64,000 nt of DNA, from positions 30,453 to 94,452 of IMG/VR virus record IMGVR_UViG_3300015263_000599. One strand, given 5' to 3'. A model generated the notes under the pieces. That model was not told the DNA's origin. It searched no databases and worked only from the letters and a program-made list of their open reading frames with translations. Shown piece after piece: positions 40,414-50,300 of this stretch; within the stretch, counting starts at the first letter, position 1, and each line of letters starts with the position of its first letter. This DNA is from a virus. A program made the translations under genes and the position numbers.

Positions 40414-41383
40414 AAAGCCCGTCCAACCTTTGTTGGCTCGACCGAACTTTCATGTGACGCTCTGGCCTGCCTTCCCGCATTTTCCTCGCTTCTCGCAGGA
40501 CGACCGGCTGGATGGCATCCGGCTCAACAGTGCCATGATGGATGCCGCCGAGATCGACGACGACTTCAACACGAAAGTCGAAGCCGCCACCGTTCCACTC
40601 TGGTTCGACATCAAGGGGATGCAGCTTCGCATCCGGGAAGTGTTGACCGATCACAAGACGGACAAGCATTTGGAGATCATTCTCAACCGGCCCATCATTC
40701 TCGATAGGAAAGTCTCACACTTTCAGCCGTGCATTATCGAGTTCAAAGCGGGAGAGGACGCCGCCAAGTGTATTGCCATGGAAGACGGCGGTAAGCGTCT
40801 GGTCTTTGAGTCATGGCCGAAGTTTGAAGTCCGTGCCGGGGAAAGCATTCACGTTCGAGAACCCCACACCACTGACGGCCCAGTATTCTTGCCTTACGAA
40901 ATCGAGAAAATCGAAAAGATCGTAGCCCTCGGATTCAACAACTTCTACCTGTCCTATGTCTGGGACCAGCGGCACGTCGATGAATTTCGAGAGTACATCG
41001 GCAAAGACGCCCAACTTCGTCTGAAGATCGAGAACCCCCGAGGGCTCAATTGGGTTTCCTCTGGCTGGCGTCCGCAGGCCAACACCAACCTCGTCGCCGC
41101 CAGAGGCGATCTGTATGTCGAGATTGATTATCCGCACCAGATCATGCAGGCGTGCAAGTTGATCATTGGGGCCGATCCGGGAGCCACAGTTGGCTCACGA
41201 ATGCTGCTGTCGCTCGTCACGCAGAACTATCCTCGTTGTGCTGATTTGAGTGATCTGTCGTGGTTGTATGACATCGGTTACAGGAATTTCCTGTTGTGTG
41301 ACGAACTGTGCCTCAAGGAAAACCTGATGGCAACTTGCGTCAACATCTTCGACGCTTTCCGAAACGACTACTGTTTGTCGTAG
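40385..41383 (+). CDS. Pyruvate-kinase-like TIM-barrel protein
   Basis: A 332-residue protein with a recognisable pyruvate kinase backbone: VPLWFDIKGMQLRI (compare the LDTKGPEIR strand), then a small beta domain, LGFNNFYLSYVWDQRHVDEFREYIG, RLKIENPRGLNWV (compare AKIEN-x-EG) and NLVAARGDLYVEI (compare MVARGDLGVE). The Lys, Glu and Asp that hold metal and enolate are in place. The N-terminal first barrel strand is altered and the regulatory C-domain missing (true enzymes are about 470 residues). Either a trimmed kinase or an enzyme of related enolate chemistry. Confidence 0.65.
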   Translation: MSLLDVLLGRKPVQPLLARPNFHVTLWPAFPHFPRFSQDDRLDGIRLNSAMMDAAEIDDDFNTKVEAATVPLWFDIKGMQLRIREVLTDHKTDKHLEIILNRPIILDRKVSHFQPCIIEFKAGEDAAKCIAMEDGGKRLVFESWPKFEVRAGESIHVREPHTTDGPVFLPYEIEKIEKIVALGFNNFYLSYVWDQRHVDEFREYIGKDAQLRLKIENPRGLNWVSSGWRPQANTNLVAARGDLYVEIDYPHQIMQACKLIIGADPGATVGSRMLLSLVTQNYPRCADLSDLSWLYDIGYRNFLLCDELCLKENLMATCVNIFDAFRNDYCLS

Positions 41384-41393
41384 GAAAGTAACC

Positions 41394-41423
41394 TTGGGTT
41401 AAGAAGGCTATCTATGGTAGAAT
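41394..41423 (+). promoter_or_regulatory. Promoter for the small membrane protein/HNH pair
   Basis: TTGGGT (41394-41399), 18-nt spacer, TAGAAT (41418-41423), 21 nt before the start codon. Confidence 0.45.
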
Positions 41424-41444
41424 CTTAGATAGCAGGAGCAACCC

Positions 41445-41732
41445 ATGGTGCGTATTCTCGGCAATATCTTTCGATCCACCCTGTACCTTGCGATGGGCGG
41501 ATTGATGGGATACTACAACTACCAAGCTGGCGGACTGATCAGCGTCCTCACCGCCATCTTTTTCTTTGCATTGGGCGTTTTGATGGTGACGACGTGGCGA
41601 AAGAAGCCAAACGTGCAATTCGAGCAGCTTTCCGTTCAGCCGTCTTCGGACGAGCCGGATACCGCTGTGAGTGCTGCGGAAGGCTCGGATATGACCGTCA
41701 AGGGACCGGAGACCCTCAACGAGTCCCTTTAG
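41445..41732 (+). CDS. Small membrane protein (95 residues)
   Basis: Two transmembrane helices (about 10-27 and 31-49) followed by an acidic soluble tail. AGGAG lies 6 nt before the ATG. The last 139 nt also encode the N-terminus of an HNH protein in another frame; here the tail sequence (FEQLSVQPSSDEPDT...) is probably the passive partner of that overlap. Confidence 0.6.
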   Translation: MVRILGNIFRSTLYLAMGGLMGYYNYQAGGLISVLTAIFFFALGVLMVTTWRKKPNVQFEQLSVQPSSDEPDTAVSAAEGSDMTVKGPETLNESL

Positions 41733-41920
41733 ACGCACACCACATCACCAATCGCAAGGAGATGCCCAACGGCGGCTACGTCAAAGAGAACGGCATCTCT
41801 GTCTGTGACGATTGCCATTTGTTGGCCGAAGACGCTGCTCCCGGCTTTGAGCCCGAAGTGCTTTACGAGAAGATCGGCTCAAGTCACGAAGCTGCACTGA
41901 AAGCCAGCACTGATTTGTAG
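41594..41920 (+). CDS. HNH endonuclease, out-of-frame overlap with a membrane protein
   Basis: A 108-residue HNH protein starting at GTG: AVFGRAGYRCECCGR (first Cys pair), PLDAHHITNRKEM (His-His core) and ISVCDDCHLLAED (second Cys pair). The first Cys pair lies inside the membrane-protein gene, so the overlap is real and not a misplaced start. Its end overlaps the convergent glycosyltransferase gene by 37 nt. Confidence 0.75.
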   Translation: MAKEAKRAIRAAFRSAVFGRAGYRCECCGRLGYDRQGTGDPQRVPLDAHHITNRKEMPNGGYVKENGISVCDDCHLLAEDAAPGFEPEVLYEKIGSSHEAALKASTDL

Positions 41921-44900
41921 GTCCACTCAGGGCTACCATCAGGCACCGGCACGCCTTTCATGTTTAGCTCACGGGCCACCTTCTTTGGGCTTGATTTCGT
42001 CAACAAGACCTTCAATTTCTCTGACAGTGGTGGCTCTATCGAATAGTGCTTGTGTTCTGTGTATAGCCCATGCAGGTACTCCAACCAACGATGGGCAGTT
42101 GTGATTCCGTTGAATCGATACAACACATGTCCTTTGATCTCAAGCAGTTCTTCCGGGGTCATTTCCAATGCCGCTTTGATTTTATGAGACATCACGTCGC
42201 CACCATCATGAGGGTCAATAACCTGTCCGAACGGGAACCCGAACATCTGGTACATGTCTTTGAACACTCCAACATTTGTACTGACAACCGGAACTCCCGC
42301 CGCCCAAGCTTCAATTAACACAAGACAGAACCCTTCTTTCTCTGACGGCATCAACAACACATCAATGCCCTTCATGGTGTCGCCGATCTTGTGTTGAACA
42401 TCGATATACTTCAGCCGTCTTTCCTGATCTTCACGGCTGAGGAATTTGTCCATGTCTTCTTTGTAATGTTCTTCTTCGCAAGACCATGGACCCGAATGCG
42501 TCACGCCGACATACACACCTTTGTACTCCTCTGGCAGAGCAGAGATGACTTTCCCTAGTGCCAAAGGGTTCTTCTCTTTACACCATCGTCCCACAAACCC
42601 AATCACGATGTCATCTTTCGATAACCCCCACGCCTGCTTCTGCTCTTCTTTTGATTTGTCAGAGAATGTGTGGTCGGGCAGAAATCCATTGGGAATAATG
42701 TTGACCGACTTGCGAATGATCTCCGGGTAGGCATTCATGGCTTCACAACTGACAGCGGCAAAGCGGGTCGCTAACGGAGCGTTTTTCTCCAGAATATCTG
42801 CATGAAATGTGTCTTCTGGGTGGCACTTTGATATCACCACAATCGGCTTGTCGATTTTGGGGAACCAGTTAGCAAAATCTTCAATGCCCCAAACCACAAT
42901 GACATCAGAGTTCAAAAACACCTTGTTCATTTCTGGCTTGTTTTTGTAAGTGAACAGATTTGGGTGTTCCATATCGATCTCTTCTTCGAGATGAAATTTC
43001 CCGTATGGCAAAAGTTCTTCAAGAATCTTTGGATTGGTTTTTAACTCTCCCGCTGGCTTCACCAGACTCCACTCAATCAAACATCTTTGGGAGCACTTCA
43101 TCAAGGTTGAAAGCCAAACCTCTGTGCCACCGAAGTCAAGATTCGGAAGCAGCACACATGCCTTCAACTTCTTGTGAGGCTGAAACTGCTTGTAGAGATC
43201 TTCGATTGCCTGCTCCCAAGCTCTGGCACTTTTTTCAATCGTGAATTCATCCCTGATGATCTTTCCAATCTTTTCAACATTGGGCTTGTTTGCTTCGCCC
43301 ATTGCCTCTCTGATGTAATTAGAAAGATCTCTTGGTGTGACGCCAAGATTGGTGGAGATGCCAATGTTCCCGTACTTGTTTTCAAGTTCCATGACTGCGC
43401 CGCATCTGGAGAAAACAGCCGGAACATCCATCATCCATGCTTCGGCCAGAGAGTTTGAAAACCCTTCGTACTCTGACACAAGGACAAAACAATCCAGACC
43501 CGACAAAGCATCTCCGACGTGATGCGACCATTCGTCTACAACGTAACGTCCGGGAAGATATTGTTCCAACATAGATTGAACCTCTTCAAACACAACTCTC
43601 ACGGGTTGGCCGACGAAAGCTAGTTTGTATTCTTCTGGAAGAAGCGACACTGCTTTGATGACTGTGCCGAGGTTCTTGTTCATATCGACTCGACCGGTGT
43701 ATCCGATTACTTTGTCTTCAGGTCCGAATCCCCATTTTTCTCGCTGCTTCTCTCGACCCAATTGTGTTTGCAGTCTTTCGATAGCGTGGCCGCTATAGAT
43801 GGTTCTCGCTCGGCCATTCCAGAACAATGTGCCAGAATGGTCAGAGTTTCCTACTTGCATGTTCGACCGAATCTTCTTGTACTCATTCAAGACCCATCTT
43901 CCAAAAGCATTGGATAAGGCGATTGAAGGATGTGGCAGAACTTCGACCATAGGATGGCATAAGTGCCATTTCACAACCACATCTGCGTCCTGACAAGCTC
44001 TTAGAACAGCTTCTTCGAACGTGTCACAAACATGAATTCCGTCGAGGTCAATGGCTTCGTCCTCATGTTTCTTATTGACGTAAACTGGCGGAAATTTTTC
44101 TTTGTAGAGAGGAGAGATCTCAAACTGAAAAGCCGACTCCACAGCCAGTCCTACCCATTGCACCTTTTGGGGATCAAGTCGTGTCAACATCTCATTGAAT
44201 TCAACTTCGGCCCCGCCTCGCTTGAAATTATTGACGATCATGGCACATTTGATGGGAGTCTCCACCTCTGTTTCAGGCACAATTTCTGGAAACATAAAGT
44301 AGTCGTGTCTTCGAACAGCGGCGATTCGCTTGGGGAAGATAACTTCTTTCCCTTGGAGCCATTCTTCGATTGTGCCTTCATGCTCCAACAAGCTATCGAA
44401 CCATTCAGAATGAATTCCTAGTCCAGAAAATTTCCTGACCCCCGACGATTTAACCGTGTTGGTGGTGTGCCAGTGACCTCGCTGAGCTTCCGCACCGAGA
44501 GCCATCAATCGCCAGTCTCGAACATCTCTGAAGAGATATCGTGCTAGATTGCGTGCGTGAAATTTGAAAACATCTTGATCGGTTAAGATCAAAATCCTTT
44601 CGGCGTTACAAATTTTGGAATCACGCACAGCGTCTTTGATATCCCCCTCGAATGGCGTCACGAGATGCACAATGTCGGCATCCTGAAGCTGGCTGATCAT
44701 CTCGTCATGCCTACGCACGTCCGATTGAAGCCAATAGATTTTGTCGAAAACGTGAAAGGGATTGATGTCAATGTCGGCTTCCCTGATCTGATCTGGGCTG
44801 AGCTTGTGAGATGTTGTGACTCTGTTGTGATCCCTACTGATGGGCCGCACGATTTCTTCATGTCCCATTTGAAATCGTGTATTGTATTTTGGCTCGATCC

Positions 44901-46041
44901 CAGCATCGTGCATGATGCGACCCATCATTTGGTCGCTCCATCGGCACTTGATGTGTTCGCCATCCTGCGGATAATCAACCACGGCTTGCACAGCACGGGG
45001 GCTCAAAAAGATACCGGCTCCTCCTTGAACATAGAACGGTTCTCCGTGCATATCCACAGGCCCGCCTCCGTAATAATCATGTTCTGCAAAGTCGCAATCG
45101 AGCATTCTGCTGACCATGATGTAAGTGTCGTCGTCGCAACAAAACAATCGATCAAACTCAAAATGCTGAGCCACATACTTGATGGAGAGGTATTGTTTGA
45201 TTGGGCAATCCAGATAGGTGTCTCCGCAGTCAATGTACAAGATATCGCCAACCACCTCTGTCGGGGCTCCCGGTCTGCCAACAACGAAGTAATACTGGTG
45301 ATCCAAGTCTTTCAACCATGTTTGTCGCAAAGCCCTTCGTGCCTCATCGTTTTTCTGGCAACTTGTAATCAAGAATAGAAGTTTCATCGATTTGCCTTTT
45401 AGCTGTTTGTATCTTTCATAGTATTGGGAAGACAACAGAAGCTTGTTTGTCTCTTCAGAGATGTTTCCCAGATTCAAATTCTCTTGATAGGAGAGGTGTG
45501 TGACAGCGTTGATTCTTCGCTTCAAAGGACGCTGTACGTCGAAGTATCGTTGAAGGATGGGAAACATCTCTTCTTCGTGGTGAAGAATGATGTCGATTTC
45601 CTTCCACCATTCAGGGACAGCCCAATGCTCGCAATCAATGTTCAGAGATGTTTGGCTGGTAACTTGCTGCTTGATGAACTCATCCAGTGACGGGTTTTCA
45701 ATATCTTCAGATTTTTTGAGTTGGAACCCATAGAGAGAGCAGAGTTGCTCTCTGGGATCACGAACAATCGAGAATGTGAGCCAGCCGTTTTGTTTGAATT
45801 TTTTGAGAAGATTGTGATTCCAGTTCACGATGTGGTTGTGAAAAACAACAGGCGTATGATGCTCGGCCATACAGATTTCTTCCGCTTCTTCTTGCGTCCA
45901 ATCTCTGTTGAGAAGGTATGGCGCACGCCATGAATCGATAAGTTCATATCCATCGCACTTCAACTGCGAGACCGTGTAGACCCCGCTGGTACGCATATGA
46001 TGGATGAAGGCAAGTTTTAAGTGTCTGTTTCTGGATTGCAT
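41884..46041 (-). CDS. Multidomain sulfotransferase-like / GT31-like / tandem GT4 glycosyltransferase
   Basis: A 1385-residue protein in one uninterrupted frame. Domains: 1-215 sulfotransferase-like (FIHHMRTSG start; SIVRDPREQLCSLY at 92-104 matches the PAPS 3'-phosphate motif); 219-400 GT31/galactosyltransferase-like (LLFLITSCQKN, RLFCCDDDTYIM with the DxD, GGAGIFLSPRAV); about 400-600 unrecognised; about 605-960 GT4-type (RGGAEVEFNEML, IGYTGRVDMNKN, SEYEGFSNSLAEAWMM); about 970-1340 a second GT4 (GGTEVWLSTL, IGFVGRWCKEKN, SEKEGFCLVLIEAWAAGVPVV). It probably builds a sulfated or complex glycan in successive steps. The C-terminal 40 residues may form a separate small helix-turn motif. Confidence 0.82.
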   Translation of the reverse strand: MQSRNRHLKLAFIHHMRTSGVYTVSQLKCDGYELIDSWRAPYLLNRDWTQEEAEEICMAEHHTPVVFHNHIVNWNHNLLKKFKQNGWLTFSIVRDPREQLCSLYGFQLKKSEDIENPSLDEFIKQQVTSQTSLNIDCEHWAVPEWWKEIDIILHHEEEMFPILQRYFDVQRPLKRRINAVTHLSYQENLNLGNISEETNKLLLSSQYYERYKQLKGKSMKLLFLITSCQKNDEARRALRQTWLKDLDHQYYFVVGRPGAPTEVVGDILYIDCGDTYLDCPIKQYLSIKYVAQHFEFDRLFCCDDDTYIMVSRMLDCDFAEHDYYGGGPVDMHGEPFYVQGGAGIFLSPRAVQAVVDYPQDGEHIKCRWSDQMMGRIMHDAGIEPKYNTRFQMGHEEIVRPISRDHNRVTTSHKLSPDQIREADIDINPFHVFDKIYWLQSDVRRHDEMISQLQDADIVHLVTPFEGDIKDAVRDSKICNAERILILTDQDVFKFHARNLARYLFRDVRDWRLMALGAEAQRGHWHTTNTVKSSGVRKFSGLGIHSEWFDSLLEHEGTIEEWLQGKEVIFPKRIAAVRRHDYFMFPEIVPETEVETPIKCAMIVNNFKRGGAEVEFNEMLTRLDPQKVQWVGLAVESAFQFEISPLYKEKFPPVYVNKKHEDEAIDLDGIHVCDTFEEAVLRACQDADVVVKWHLCHPMVEVLPHPSIALSNAFGRWVLNEYKKIRSNMQVGNSDHSGTLFWNGRARTIYSGHAIERLQTQLGREKQREKWGFGPEDKVIGYTGRVDMNKNLGTVIKAVSLLPEEYKLAFVGQPVRVVFEEVQSMLEQYLPGRYVVDEWSHHVGDALSGLDCFVLVSEYEGFSNSLAEAWMMDVPAVFSRCGAVMELENKYGNIGISTNLGVTPRDLSNYIREAMGEANKPNVEKIGKIIRDEFTIEKSARAWEQAIEDLYKQFQPHKKLKACVLLPNLDFGGTEVWLSTLMKCSQRCLIEWSLVKPAGELKTNPKILEELLPYGKFHLEEEIDMEHPNLFTYKNKPEMNKVFLNSDVIVVWGIEDFANWFPKIDKPIVVISKCHPEDTFHADILEKNAPLATRFAAVSCEAMNAYPEIIRKSVNIIPNGFLPDHTFSDKSKEEQKQAWGLSKDDIVIGFVGRWCKEKNPLALGKVISALPEEYKGVYVGVTHSGPWSCEEEHYKEDMDKFLSREDQERRLKYIDVQHKIGDTMKGIDVLLMPSEKEGFCLVLIEAWAAGVPVVSTNVGVFKDMYQMFGFPFGQVIDPHDGGDVMSHKIKAALEMTPEELLEIKGHVLYRFNGITTAHRWLEYLHGLYTEHKHYSIEPPLSEKLKVLLTKSSPKKVARELNMKGVPVPDGSPEWTYKSVLAFSAAS

Positions 46042-46490
46042 AATGGCTGAAAGTATTGAATCCCGGCAGGGGAGTTCTCCTCATACAGCTTTAACAGAGC
46101 GGACTTTTTCGCAAATTCCTCATACCGTTCCTGTTCTGGCGATTTCGGTCGGCACTTTGCGGCTTCATCATAGTAGAGTTTGTCTTGAGGGTGGCAGACA
46201 TAGATGTCATCGCCTCTGTCTTTGGGCGTGTTGTTTTCATACAAAAGACAGACTTGGCTTTCGTCAACGCCCACAATGGCGGCAAACATCTCAATCAACC
46301 ATGCCACATTCTTCGGGCTGTAGTCCGCATTTGACGGAACTGGAGCGTTCTCGACCTCTGGAAGCGGGAACTCGTAGCGAGAACCGAATCCATGTGAGAA
46401 TTCTCGGTTGCGTGGGGCATCTTCGCAGACCCCATCGCAGTGAAACCAGTTTTCGTGGCCCGGCACATGTTCTGATCCTGATTGTGGCAT
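46017..46490 (-). CDS. Uncharacterised 157-residue protein
   Basis: Soluble acidic protein, no recognised family; several His/Cys near the N-terminus (HCDGVCEDA). GGAGGAG precedes the ATG at 46490 by 6 nt, which corrects a longer upstream frame. It overlaps the glycosyltransferase fusion by 25 nt and is probably co-transcribed with it. Confidence 0.6.
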   Translation of the reverse strand: MPQSGSEHVPGHENWFHCDGVCEDAPRNREFSHGFGSRYEFPLPEVENAPVPSNADYSPKNVAWLIEMFAAIVGVDESQVCLLYENNTPKDRGDDIYVCHPQDKLYYDEAAKCRPKSPEQERYEEFAKKSALLKLYEENSPAGIQYFQPLCNPETDT

Positions 46491-46518
46491 AATAATCTCC
46501 TCCAACGGTATATAGGTT

Positions 46519-46959
46519 ATGCGATTCAAGGAATGGTTACAGAACGAAGCCGGTCATTTCATGCTGGCAAACCCAGCCAACATCTGGGTTCTCTATCACG
46601 GTCGTCCCGCCATGCTTCAAGGTGTGACGATGGTAGACCCCCGCTTTGAGTTCATGAATGTGCCAAATCCAACATTCGATTTGGATGATCCAAGAGCGAG
46701 AATGGCGCAGGGGAGAAAGTTCTTGGGCCAATTCACTTTCTCATTGCCGGTTGTCGATCCAGAAGGAAAGCGAATCATTCGCTGGATCGTGGTGCCCCGA
46801 GAGAACGGCACAATGCTTGGCGGCGGACAGAAAGCCCATATCGCCGCCAGCCCAGAGGGCGTCAAGGCTCCTCTGGACTGGGCAGATCACGCCGACATCA
46901 TGGATGACAGTGGTGCCATCCCTGCCACTTATGGCGGCAATGTCGCCGATGCAGGATAA
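46519..46959 (+). CDS. Uncharacterised protein with MRFKEWL start (146 residues)
   Basis: Soluble, beta-rich protein of unknown family. Its first residues, MRFKEWLQNEAG, resemble those of the unrelated protein at 59145 (MRFKTWLEKSED), hinting at a shared targeting or processing tag. It is divergent from the preceding gene and convergent with the RNase P RNA gene. A typical ribosome-binding site is not evident. Confidence 0.55.
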   Translation: MRFKEWLQNEAGHFMLANPANIWVLYHGRPAMLQGVTMVDPRFEFMNVPNPTFDLDDPRARMAQGRKFLGQFTFSLPVVDPEGKRIIRWIVVPRENGTMLGGGQKAHIAASPEGVKAPLDWADHADIMDDSGAIPATYGGNVADAG

Positions 46960-46961
46960 AA

Positions 46962-47218
46962 GGACTGGTCCCCTGTAGCCGGGATTCTGTCGAGCGTCGT
47001 CATTTATCTCAGTCTTTCGACTGGCGGTTTCCCGCTGCCACAACCCGGCCTCAAAGCACTGCTCACCTGCTCAGCCTGCTCGTGTTGCATCCTCGGTGGT
47101 GAAAGCGACTCCAGCGAAATTTTACTCCCGCCTTCCCAGTCTCCCACCTTAAGCAGAGATGTCCCGAACTTCCTCAAAGGGCCTGTGACGCCCCCTGCGA
47201 CGACGTAGGGACCAGTCC
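46962..47218 (-). ncRNA. rnpB: Compact RNase P RNA
   Basis: On the minus strand the RNA starts GGACTGGTCCC and ends GGGGACCAGTCC, a perfect closing helix P1. Near the 5' end stands GAGGAAGTTCGGGA (bacterial consensus GAGGAAAGTCCGGGC) and near the 3' end ACAGAATCCCGGCTA (consensus ACAGAACCCGGCTTA). The pairing TCGGGA/TCCCGG between them is kept although both strands differ from consensus, which is covariation. About 257 nt, shorter than the usual 350-400 nt, so peripheral helices are trimmed; I do not see a clear GGU loop for binding the tRNA CCA end. It cleaves 5' leaders from pre-tRNA with a host or phage protein. Confidence 0.85.
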
Positions 47219-47270
47219 AATTTTTGTATTGCACTTTATTAGACGGCAAAAATCAATCCACGGTTCAACC

Positions 47271-47299
47271 TTTACTGAGAATTTTTTGTGCCATAAAAT
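47271..47299 (+). promoter_or_regulatory. Promoter for the 1031-residue protein and sigma factor
   Basis: TTTACT (47271-47276), 17-nt spacer, TAAAAT (47294-47299). Transcription should start near 47306. Confidence 0.6.
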
Positions 47300-47337
47300 G
47301 AGGATACGCAATGGCCCCGTCTCAAGGGAGAATCCCA

Positions 47338-50300
47338 ATGGAACCCGGTTACTACCGCCTCATCAAGCCGTACAAAGAAGATGACGACGCTGATGATGCG
47401 TGGGTGGTCGGGCAGCTTGTGTACTTCGTCGGTTGGCATGGTGATCAAGTCCATGTCGTCTATGGAGATTCCGGCTGGTATCTCAGCGAAGAAGAGTTCG
47501 TCGATCATTTCGAATTCGCTCCCGAGGGCCTGCAAGAGCGTCAGCAGAGGATGGCTGATCTCATGTCTGGGCTACACAACCTTGGGGGTCGGACGGACCA
47601 CCTGTTGACGGAACAGCAGTCCCTTCCGGCCCTCACATTTCAAGACCCGGACGAAATCGAAGCCGAATTTGAGGTAGTCTCCACTGAGGAAACCGAAGAG
47701 GCTCCTGAGCAAGAGCAGTTCAACGCTCTCAGCACCACAATGTCTGACCAAATCGCACATGCGGCGGGCGGCATCAAGAAGGTGAAAACTCGGTTGGCGA
47801 CGGTTCGCAAGCAGATTGCTCGACGCAACAAAGAACTCCAGCTTCTCATCAGAGAGCAGGAATTGATTCTGCGTGAAAAGGTCAACGCTCTCACCGAACA
47901 GATGGAGATGGCCGGTGAAGCCATCTACATTCTCAACGCCTATCTCGGCAAGGACGAAGAACTCGTTCGCATCAAGAACGGAAAGCGTGCCGACGCCGAC
48001 GAAAAGCTCGTCATTCGCCAGTTGATTCTGTACATGGATGAAGAGGCTGCGGCGGCTGAGCAGTGGGCGGAACGAGGCGGCATCGACTTCCAGAAGATCG
48101 AAGAGTTCGACAAGTGGGTGGTCAAACCACAGAACCTCGATCAAGTCTGCCCAGAGAAGAAGGGTATCGTGGCAATCAAACCACGACGCAACGACAAATT
48201 CTATTCCGACAATCCGTTCGAAAATGCCGAACTCAACCGGGCCAACAAGTGTCTGTACTTGTTGGTACGGAACGGCGATCTCGTTTACCGCATCTACACT
48301 AGCCTGTGGTTGCAGGATGTGCTCTTCCCTCGCAAAGACGAGTTCGAGGGGTACTTCTACGAACGAGACTACGATTGGGACACACACGAGCGAGTGCGGA
48401 AGCCGATGCGGCCCGGTAGTGCGAAGTACATGGAAGCCATGAAAGCGTCGGACAAGCACCGTCGCCGCTTCTACGCCGCATTACTGCTGATCCAAGGCAT
48501 TCTGGATCGCACTAAGGTTTTGCAGCCGTTGCCGGTCGAAGGTCGGCTCAATATCGTAGACATCCACGAGTCGGTGAAGTATTGCACCTTCCTGCAAGAC
48601 GCCGAGAACCTGTTGGGCGATGGACGGCCCAAGTTCCGAGACTGGCTGGATCAGGTGAATTCCACCATCGGCGTCGGCTCCCGAATCATCGGGAACTTCG
48701 GCGGATACAGCAACGACGAATACACTGCCAGTTGGACACGGGAAGAACGTCGGAAACATCCTCGTTCAGCGAGAAGCCCACGAGACGACTCCATTTACGT
48801 TTTGGAGACGAAGGACGGCGGATACTTCAAATTCTACTACTCCCGTGAAGGCGAGACTGTTTATCACGGTTGGGACGATTGGGGTGGCCGTCCAGCGAGA
48901 AACCGAGCGAGCTTCAAGATCGAGTCGAGTGACCGATTCATTTTGAACTTCGACGCCGCCACCATCGGCGATCTGGAATACTACATCAACTCACGATTGC
49001 ACCGGCATCAGTATGAGACCATGCTGCCGTTGATGAATGTTGCCGTGAAGATGAAGCGACGTGAGGCCAAAGAAGAAGAGCCTTTCCGTTATTTGCTCGT
49101 CGGCAGTATCATGGGTGCTCACGGCGTGAGTCAAACTGTCGCTGAAGATCGCATTGACCTGCTCATCAGTTGGTACAAGTTCAAAAACAAGTACCACCGT
49201 GCTTTGACGACGGACGACTCCAAGGCGTTGCGAATGATCGTCAAGGAGTTCGGACGCCGCTGGAAGCTGGAAAAGCAGCAGGTCGAGATGAAGGAAGATC
49301 TCGATGAGGCCGTCGAAGTTTTGTTGGACGACGAGCCAAACACGCTTGCCATCTTCCATCGTCGAGACAATCAGTACGTCGTGCTCAAGTGGCACAACGA
49401 ACAGAACATCTTTGTGCGGGAAGAGCACTGGGAAGATATCGACAATGATCTCAAGTGCGTGAAGGTCGTCGAGTGGAAGACACTTGACGCTCGGCACAAG
49501 AGTTGGACGATTCTGTGGAACCATCCTCGCTGGGACGAATGGGATGCTCAAGCCAGTGAGAATGAGCACATGTCCGACCCTGAGCGTGAGCAGGCCATGG
49601 CGTATGGCATCAAGGCTTTGGGGAACAAAACCCAGCTACGGAAGAAGGTGTTCGGTTGGTACGACAAACCTTCTCGCAAGGAAGAATGGCTCGCACCGCT
49701 GGCTGCTGTTTTTCTGGATAGCGGGAAAGCGTGTGTCTACTTCTTAGAAGTTCATGCGAAGTTCCCCAAGGAAGGCAGCCTGACAGAGAAAGCCAAGTCT
49801 CCCGTTATGGGGAGATTGATCGTTGGCTTTAAGAAATCAAGCAAGGGGATTGAATTTTCAGTCGAAAACGTCAACACTGTGTCTTGTGGCTATGAGGGCA
49901 AAAAGGCACCATGGAACTTCGAGTACAGCGAATCTTTGGACTCAGGCCGCAGTCTCGCCGTCTGCAAGAAGCTTTGGCAGGAGAACATTGATGCTGCCAT
50001 CGCAGAAGTCCGAGAAGTCAAGGCGTTCAACGATGCCATTCGTGAGAAGCTGAAGCCTGTTGACCGCATTGAAAGACAGTGCCACAAGGTTATCGAGGCC
50101 AAGTGGTGGGAGGACGAATACCGGCGATTCCACGAAGAGTACGATGATCCCGATGACGAACTGTGGGAAGACCACAAGGAGGAAATCAGAGAGCCCGGTT
50201 ATCACAACATTCACCCTCATTGGGTTGAGGGGGTTTTGGTCGCCTTGCTCGAAAATGGAATTGAGATCGACGGCATCACCATCGAAGAGGCCGTGAAGAC

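Noticed and set aside
47311-47337. Upstream ATG for the 1031-residue protein
   Set aside because: Only about 5 nt downstream of the predicted transcription start, leaving no leader; the next ATG has a usable ribosome-binding site. Not fully excluded.
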